Origin: Nocardioides sp. ChNu-153
GTDB lineage: Bacteria; Actinomycetota; Actinomycetes; Propionibacteriales; Nocardioidaceae
Assembly: GCF_030466625.1 (NCBI RefSeq)
Contig: NZ_JADEVT010000001.1
Location: 186,001-250,000 of the forward strand
Direction of reading: 5' to 3'
Length of the DNA stretch: 64,000 nucleotides
The notes under the pieces were generated by a model. The model saw nothing but the letters and a program-made list of their open reading frames with translations. It ran no database searches and had not been told where the DNA came from. Shown piece by piece: positions 59,599 to 64,000 of the stretch (positions within the stretch are counted from its first letter, which is position 1; each line of letters starts with the position of its first letter). The position numbers and the translations under genes were made by a program.

Positions 59599-60441
59599 TC
59601 ACTTCACCTCGGAGCGGCGCAGCGTCCAGAGCCCGACGAGGAGCGGCAGGACGAGCCACGGCAGCGACGAGACCCCGATCTGGGCCCACGCCTCGCCACC
59701 GGGCCAGCCGTCGAAGAGGCTGGTCTGCGCGTAGTTGAAGTCGAGCCAGGGCTGCAGGTCGGCCCACCAGTCCTGGAACGTCGCCAGCGTCATCAATAGC
59801 GTCGGCACGACGAACGAGTAGACGAAGTACCCCACGATCGCCGCCGGCGAGCTGCGCAGCAGCACGCCGAGCATGAACCCGACCGCCATGCCCAGCAGGT
59901 TGGCGACGACGATGCCGACGAGCGAGCTGACCGACGAGTCCCAGACGGCGTCGGTGCCGGCCAGTGCCGAGCCGACCACCGTGCCGAGGGCCCCGACGCC
60001 CATCGCCACCAGCATCGAGACCACGCCGACGACCGCGGCGACGGCCGCCTTGGCGGCGATCACCCGGCCCCGCGACGGCACCATGGTGAAGGTGCCCAGC
60101 CCGCTGCGCTGGCTCCACTCGCTCGTCACCGAGAGGATCGCGAGCACGGGCAGCACGATCGCCATCGGGATGCCGATCGCGCTCGCGAACGTCTCGAAGG
60201 TGAGCGCCTCGTCGGGGGCGAAGAGCACCACGGCGGCGCTCGCCACGACGGCCAGCACGACGATGCTGGCGCACAGCCACAGGCCGGCCCGGGTGTCGAA
60301 CGTCTTGCGGGCCTCGACGCCGACCAGCCGCGCGAACGACGGGCGCCGCAGGTCGGGGCGGGGGGTGCGGACCGTCGTACCCGCGACGGGGGTGCTGCCG
60401 GGGGCGGCCGTGCCGGCCGGGGGCGTGACGAGCGCGCTCAT
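59599..60441 (-). CDS. ABC-2 type transporter permease
   Basis: 280 residues. After a 45-residue cytoplasmic N-terminus with ARLVGVEARKTFDTRAGLW, there are six hydrophobic helices, with the ABC-2 motif LAILSVTSEWSQRSGLGTF between helices 2 and 3. It starts overlapping the ATPase stop (ATGA), forming the membrane half of an exporter. The cargo is unknown; related pairs give resistance to antimicrobial peptides or export lipids. Confidence 0.9.
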   Translation of the reverse strand: MSALVTPPAGTAAPGSTPVAGTTVRTPRPDLRRPSFARLVGVEARKTFDTRAGLWLCASIVVLAVVASAAVVLFAPDEALTFETFASAIGIPMAIVLPVLAILSVTSEWSQRSGLGTFTMVPSRGRVIAAKAAVAAVVGVVSMLVAMGVGALGTVVGSALAGTDAVWDSSVSSLVGIVVANLLGMAVGFMLGVLLRSSPAAIVGYFVYSFVVPTLLMTLATFQDWWADLQPWLDFNYAQTSLFDGWPGGEAWAQIGVSSLPWLVLPLLVGLWTLRRSEVK

Positions 60442-61370
60442 GCCGCCACCCCTGCCGTGCGCAGCGGGGCGGGGGTCTCGCGCTGGGTGTCGGCGGTCAG
60501 CTCGAGGAACATCTCCTCGAGGCCGGCGCCGTCGGCCGCCCGCAGGCCCGCGAGGGGTACGCCGGCCGCGTGCGCCACCCGGCCCACCTCCCGCGGCTGG
60601 GCCTCGACGGAGAGGGCGCCGTCGTGCGTGCGGGTGACGACGATCCCGGCGGCGCCGAGGGCGCGCACCAGGGCGGCGCCGTCCGTCGGCTCCGCGGGCG
60701 CGACGACCGTGCCGGCCGACGCCAGCAGCTCGGCCTTCGTGCCCTGCGCGACGATGCGGCCGCGGCCGATGACGACGAGGTCGTCGGCGACGACCTCGAT
60801 CTCGCCGAGCAGGTGGGAGGAGAGCAGCACCGTCCCCCCGCGCTGCGCGAACCCGCGCAGCAGGTCGCGCATCCAGCGGATGCCGGCCGGGTCGAGCCCG
60901 TTGGCCGGCTCGTCGAGCACCAGCACCTCGGGGTCCCCGACGAGGGCGACCGCGATGCCGAGGCGCTGGCGCATGCCGAGGGAGTAGTTGCGCACCCGGC
61001 GCTCCGCCTCGGTCGAGGTGAGGGAGACGAGCTCGAGCATCTCGTCGACCCGGGTGCGGGGCAGGCCCGCGGTCTGGGCGGCGATCGCCAGGATCTCGCG
61101 GCCCGTGCGGCCCGCGTGCTGGGCGGAGGCGTCGAGGAGCACGCCGACCTCGCGCGGCGGGTTCGGCAGGTCGGTGAACCGCGCGCCGCAGACGGTCGCG
61201 CTGCCGGCCGACGGCGGCGTGAGGCCGACCATCATCCGCATGGTCGTGGACTTCCCGGCGCCGTTGGGCCCCAGGAAGCCGGTGACCCGCCCGGGGCGGG
61301 CCGTGAAGGTCACGTCGTCGACGGCGCGGTGGGCGCCGTACGTCTTGGTCAGTCCGGTCACTTCGATCAT
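60438..61370 (-). CDS. ABC transporter ATP-binding protein (CcmA/DrrA type)
   Basis: 310 residues. Walker A GPNGAGKST (34-42), signature NYSLGMRQRLGIA near 128-140, Walker B LVLDEPANGLDP near 150-161, and H-loop SSHLL. A C-terminal extension of about 90 residues after the ATPase core is usual for this exporter group. The start MIEVTGLTKTYG is preferred to an in-frame ATG 12 codons upstream, which adds a basic tail, though neither has a strong ribosome site. Confidence 0.92.
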   Translation of the reverse strand: MIEVTGLTKTYGAHRAVDDVTFTARPGRVTGFLGPNGAGKSTTMRMMVGLTPPSAGSATVCGARFTDLPNPPREVGVLLDASAQHAGRTGREILAIAAQTAGLPRTRVDEMLELVSLTSTEAERRVRNYSLGMRQRLGIAVALVGDPEVLVLDEPANGLDPAGIRWMRDLLRGFAQRGGTVLLSSHLLGEIEVVADDLVVIGRGRIVAQGTKAELLASAGTVVAPAEPTDGAALVRALGAAGIVVTRTHDGALSVEAQPREVGRVAHAAGVPLAGLRAADGAGLEEMFLELTADTQRETPAPLRTAGVAA

Positions 61371-61465
61371 GGTCCGAGCCTCGCGGCGCCGCGGCGCCGG
61401 GGACATCGGGGGAAGTCCTGGCCCGACCCCGGGAATGGGCCGGGGGGCCTCGGGGTTGGGGGTGC

Positions 61466-62182
61466 GTGCGCATCGAGATCTGGTCCGACGTCGTCTGTCC
61501 CTGGTGCTTCGTCGGCAAGCGCCGGCTGGAGAAGGCCCTCGCGGGCTTCGAGCACGCCGACGAGGTCGAGGTGGTCTACCGCTCGTTCGAGCTCGACCCC
61601 TCCGCCCCGCAGCACGGCCACGAGCTGACGACCGGGGTGCTCGCCCGCAAGTACGGGCGCAGCGAGGCCGAGATGCGCCAGATGCAGGAGCAGCTCGTCG
61701 AGGTCGCGGCCCAGGAGGGTCTCGCGATGCGGCTCCTCGAGAACGTGCACACCCGCACCGTCGACGCCCACCGGCTCCTCCACCTGGCTCTCGAGACGGG
61801 CGGGCCCGCGCAGCAGCGCGAGCTCAAGGAGGCGCTGCTCGCGGCGTACTTCCTGCGGGCCGAGGACGTCGGCGACCACGACGTGCTGCGCGCCGCCGCC
61901 GCGGGTGCGGGGCTCGACGCCGCGCGCGTCGACGAGGTGCTGGCCGGCGACGCGTACGCCGAGGCCGTCGCCGCCGACGTGGCCCAGGCCCGGGCGTACG
62001 GGGCGACCGGGGTGCCCTTCTTCGTCGTCGACGCCCGGTACGGCGTCTCGGGCGCCCAGCCCACCGAGGTGTTCGACCAGCTGCTGCGCCAGGCGTGGGC
62101 GGAGTCGCGCCCGACGCTGGTGCCGGTGGGCGGCGACGCCGAGGCCTGCGGGCCCGACGGGTGCGCCGTCCCCGGCGCATGA
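61466..62182 (+). CDS. DsbA family oxidoreductase (FrnE-like)
   Basis: 238 residues from GTG 61466. Thioredoxin-fold active site C11-P-W-C14 in SDVVCPWCFVGKRR, the DsbA helical insertion, cis-Pro loop ATGVPFFVVD, and a second Cys pair CGPDGC at the C-terminus. No signal peptide, so it is a cytosolic dithiol oxidoreductase or 2-hydroxychromene-2-carboxylate isomerase-like protein, as in FrnE. Divergent from the ABC operon. Confidence 0.92.
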   Translation: MRIEIWSDVVCPWCFVGKRRLEKALAGFEHADEVEVVYRSFELDPSAPQHGHELTTGVLARKYGRSEAEMRQMQEQLVEVAAQEGLAMRLLENVHTRTVDAHRLLHLALETGGPAQQRELKEALLAAYFLRAEDVGDHDVLRAAAAGAGLDAARVDEVLAGDAYAEAVAADVAQARAYGATGVPFFVVDARYGVSGAQPTEVFDQLLRQAWAESRPTLVPVGGDAEACGPDGCAVPGA

Positions 62183-62220
62183 TCCCCCTCCCCGCGGCCT
62201 GACGCCACCGCGTCGACCGC

Positions 62221-62254
62221 GTCCTGTGGACGGCCCGGTGGCTGTCCACAGGAC
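62221..62254. terminator. hairpin after the DsbA-like gene, with DnaA-box-like arms
   Basis: Perfect 11-bp arms GTCCTGTGGAC / GTCCACAGGAC around a 12-base loop, 38 bases after the stop. The right arm contains CTGTCCACA, one base from the actinobacterial DnaA-box TTGTCCACA. Terminator is the simplest reading. The rest of the gap to the next gene shows nothing clear. Confidence 0.55.
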
Positions 62255-62353
62255 GGGTCGCGCGCACTTCCGCCGACCCCCTCGCTCGGTGAACCTGGTG
62301 GTGGCCGGACGGGGGTCCGGCGCCGGCGGGAGCCGGGAGGCGAAGGGGGAACC

Positions 62354-62785
62354 ATGAGCGCGGGAGACAGCGGCCCCACGGGGGCGGACGAGGCCCGGGC
62401 GGCGATCGCCGCCGTGCTGGCCGACGCGGACGCACAGGTGCGCCGCGCGGAGTCGTACGTCGCGGCGGTCGAGGGCCTGCGGGTGCGCGGGCGCGACCGC
62501 AGCGGAGCGGTGGTGGAGCTCGACCACGGGGGCGGTCTGGTGGACGTCGTCGTGGAGGAGCGGGTGGCCCGCGCGGGCGCGGAGCCGGTACGACGCGCCG
62601 TGCTCGCCGCCGTGGGGGACGCGCGGCGGCGGCTGCCCGAGCGGCTGACCGCGCTCGCGGCCCAGGCGTTCGGCCCGGAGGCCGCCACGACGGCCCACGT
62701 GCGCGAGCACGCCGAGCGGCAGTTCGGCGCCGGGGGTCGGGCGACGCGGTCCGCGGCCGGTGCGGCGGACGGGGTGCTCCGGTGA
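62354..62785 (+). CDS. YbaB/EbfC-like protein of a T7SS-associated cluster
   Basis: 143 residues. A helical N-terminal part (ARAAIAAVLADADAQVRRAESY) leads to a short beta segment VRGRDRSGAVVELDHGGGLVDVVV, the helix-strand pattern of YbaB/EbfC-like proteins often encoded beside WXG100/EspC-type genes in actinobacteria. A helical C-terminal part follows. ATG is preceded by a GGAGG/AAGGGG stretch. The stop overlaps the next gene. Assignment rests on pattern and context. Confidence 0.6.
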   Translation: MSAGDSGPTGADEARAAIAAVLADADAQVRRAESYVAAVEGLRVRGRDRSGAVVELDHGGGLVDVVVEERVARAGAEPVRRAVLAAVGDARRRLPERLTALAAQAFGPEAATTAHVREHAERQFGAGGRATRSAAGAADGVLR

Positions 62786-63225
62786 GCGGGGTCGTCGCGG
62801 TCGACCCCGGGGCGCTGCACCACCACGCGAACCGGCTGGCCGCGCTGGCGGCGGAGCCCCGCGCGGCGGGTGGGGCGGCCCGTGCGGTCGCTGCCCCGGG
62901 GAACGCCTTCGGTCTCCTCTGCGGGTTCATCGGTCAGCGGCTCGAGCCGTTCGGGCTCATGGGAGCCGTCGCGTGCGAGGCGGTCGGCGGGGCCCTCGAG
63001 GCCACCGCGGAGGGGCTGCGGCTCTTCGGGGACGACGTGGTCACCACCGACGCGACCGTCGGTGCGGCCGCGGACCGTGTCGTCGACGGGGTCGAGGCGG
63101 TCGTGCCGGTGCTGTGGGAGACCGTCGTCGGCGTCGTGACCGACGCCGGGGCCGGCCGGGGCGGGGAGCTCGCCCGCTGGGCGGAGCGGCTCGGCGCCAC
63201 GCCCGTCGGGGGAGCGGTCCGGTGA
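62782..63225 (+). CDS. EspC/PE-like type VII secretion target candidate
   Basis: 147 residues, GTG 62782 overlapping the previous stop. The N-terminal VDPGALHHHANRLAALAAEP resembles EspC-family (T7SS_ESX_EspC) starts. The rest is Ala/Val/Gly-rich and probably helical: FGLMGAVACEAVGGALEATAEG, then DRVVDGVEAVVPVLWETVVG. No signal peptide or clear transmembrane helix. Likely a helical-hairpin substrate or chaperone-like partner for the next protein; overlaps it by 4 bases. Confidence 0.6.
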   Translation: MSGVVAVDPGALHHHANRLAALAAEPRAAGGAARAVAAPGNAFGLLCGFIGQRLEPFGLMGAVACEAVGGALEATAEGLRLFGDDVVTTDATVGAAADRVVDGVEAVVPVLWETVVGVVTDAGAGRGGELARWAERLGATPVGGAVR

Positions 63226-64000
63226 GCGCCGACCCCGCCGACTACCTGGAGGCGGAGGGCGACAGCCGCACGTGGCACACGGGCGCCGGGGTGGTCGACA
63301 GCCTCATGACGTCCGCCGCCTCGGTGGGGCGGGACGACTGGCTGCAGGCGGGGCTCGCGGGCCTCTGCGCCGTGGACGAGACCGCCAACCTGCTGTCCGA
63401 CCCCTTCGGTCGCCTCCTGCGGGCCGGCATCGGGTGGGTCATGGAGCACTTCCAGCCGCTGCACGAGCTGCTCGACGCGGTGACCGGCAACCCCGACGAG
63501 GTGCTCGCCTTCGCCGGCACGTGGACCAACGTGGGCGAGGGGCTCCTCGCAGTGGCGGACCAGCACCGCGCGGCGGTGGCCGAGGTCGCCGAGGGGTGGA
63601 CGGGGCGGGCGGCGGGGGCCTACACCGTGGCGGCGGCCGGGCAGAGCACGGCGGCCGAGGCCTGCGCCGAGGCGGCGCTCGGCATGGCCGGCGCCACGCG
63701 GCTCGCGTCCTCCCTCGTCACGGGCGTGCGGGCGGCGGTGCGCGCCGCGATCGCGGACCTCGTGGCCTGGCTCGCCCCGCGCTTCCCCGTCCTGGCCTCC
63801 GGCGTCGGCACGGGCCCGATCCTGCTGCGGCTGGCCCAGCGCGTGCGCGGCGAGGCGCAGCGGCTCGCCGAGGTGCTGCAGCGGGTCGTGAGGTCGGTCG
63901 AGACCCTGTGCGAGCGCCTGGACGCCTGCACCCGAGACCTCGGGAGCGTGGTGTCCCACCTCGGGACCGCCGCGCGCGTCGTGGTCGCCCCGAGCGGCTT
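63222..64000 (+). CDS. WXG100-like N-terminal domain of a longer protein, 3' partial
   Basis: 259 codons are visible and the frame is still open at the window edge. GTG 63222 overlaps the previous stop. Two helical segments precede a WxG turn at W126-T-G128 (EVAEGWTGRAAGAYTVAAAG), which is the hallmark of WXG100 and related type VII substrates. More amphipathic helices follow (AEALG-type, then LLRLAQRVRGEAQRLAEVLQ and VRSVETLCERLDACTRDL), including a probable coiled coil near the end. Such long WXG proteins often carry a C-terminal toxin or enzyme domain, which would be outside the window. No secretion ATPase is in view. Confidence 0.65.
   Translation, partial: MSADPADYLEAEGDSRTWHTGAGVVDSLMTSAASVGRDDWLQAGLAGLCAVDETANLLSDPFGRLLRAGIGWVMEHFQPLHELLDAVTGNPDEVLAFAGTWTNVGEGLLAVADQHRAAVAEVAEGWTGRAAGAYTVAAAGQSTAAEACAEAALGMAGATRLASSLVTGVRAAVRAAIADLVAWLAPRFPVLASGVGTGPILLRLAQRVRGEAQRLAEVLQRVVRSVETLCERLDACTRDLGSVVSHLGTAARVVVAPSG

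Overview
The window is chromosomal DNA from a very GC-rich actinobacterium. GTG starts are frequent, many genes overlap by 4 bases (GTGA/ATGA), several genes have a -10 hexamer directly before the start codon (leaderless), and there is a 13E12-family DUF222/HNH gene. From memory, the gene neighbourhoods (rne-rplU-rpmA-obgE-proB; iscS-mnmA-MetE-like-ligA-gatCAB-lppZ-like; ilvBNC) match those of Mycobacterium tuberculosis and relatives. The 13E12 gene with its flanking repeats and the overall style suggest Nocardioidaceae (Nocardioides-like). This placement is inference.

Layout. 1-7.9 kb: a 5'-truncated FAD/4Fe-4S dehydrogenase, an Old Yellow Enzyme homologue, a 27-residue membrane microprotein, a METTL25-like methyltransferase, an anchored secreted protein, an AlkZ/YcaQ-like winged-helix protein and a TIGR03936 protein. 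8.1-14.4 kb: rne, then the homocysteine genes metY-metX. 14.4-16.1 kb: a 13E12 HNH gene between near-identical inverted 42-bp palindromic elements. 16.1-21.3 kb: two small membrane genes (one frameshifted), rplU-rpmA, obgE-proB and a sodC lipoprotein. 21.4-26.7 kb: a BenE-type transporter, cysteine desulfurase, mnmA, a MetE-like protein and a DJ-1/PfpI protein. 26.7-32 kb: a hydrolase, a cholesterol-oxidase-like GMC enzyme with a divergent TetR regulator, and a TetR-MFS efflux pair with two operators. 32.1-38.5 kb: ligA, a lipoprotein between two 46-bp palindromic repeats, and gatC-gatA-gatB. 38.5-46.7 kb: an LppZ-like lipoprotein, a hydrolase, a PhoD-like phosphatase, and a HAD-GH65-EamA operon. 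46.8-51.4 kb: ilvD, kynureninase, an internally deleted MFS transporter and a GNAT acetyltransferase. 51.6-55.7 kb: a large secreted subtilase and a pterin dehydratase-VOC fusion. 55.7-59.6 kb: ilvBNC behind a leader peptide and attenuator. 59.6-62.2 kb: an ABC exporter pair and a DsbA-family protein. 62.3 kb to the end: three overlapping genes resembling type VII secretion substrates/accessories, the last cut by the window edge.

Most of the window is housekeeping: tRNA modification and amidation, ribosome assembly, RNA decay, and branched-chain amino acid and methionine synthesis. The unusual material is mainly non-coding or small: three families of 42-46 bp palindromic elements, a divergent intergenic region with four 11-bp repeats, leaderless promoters, two probable CTG start codons, gene remnants, and the terminal T7SS-like cluster. 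I found no tRNA, rRNA, CRISPR array, prophage or transposase gene.
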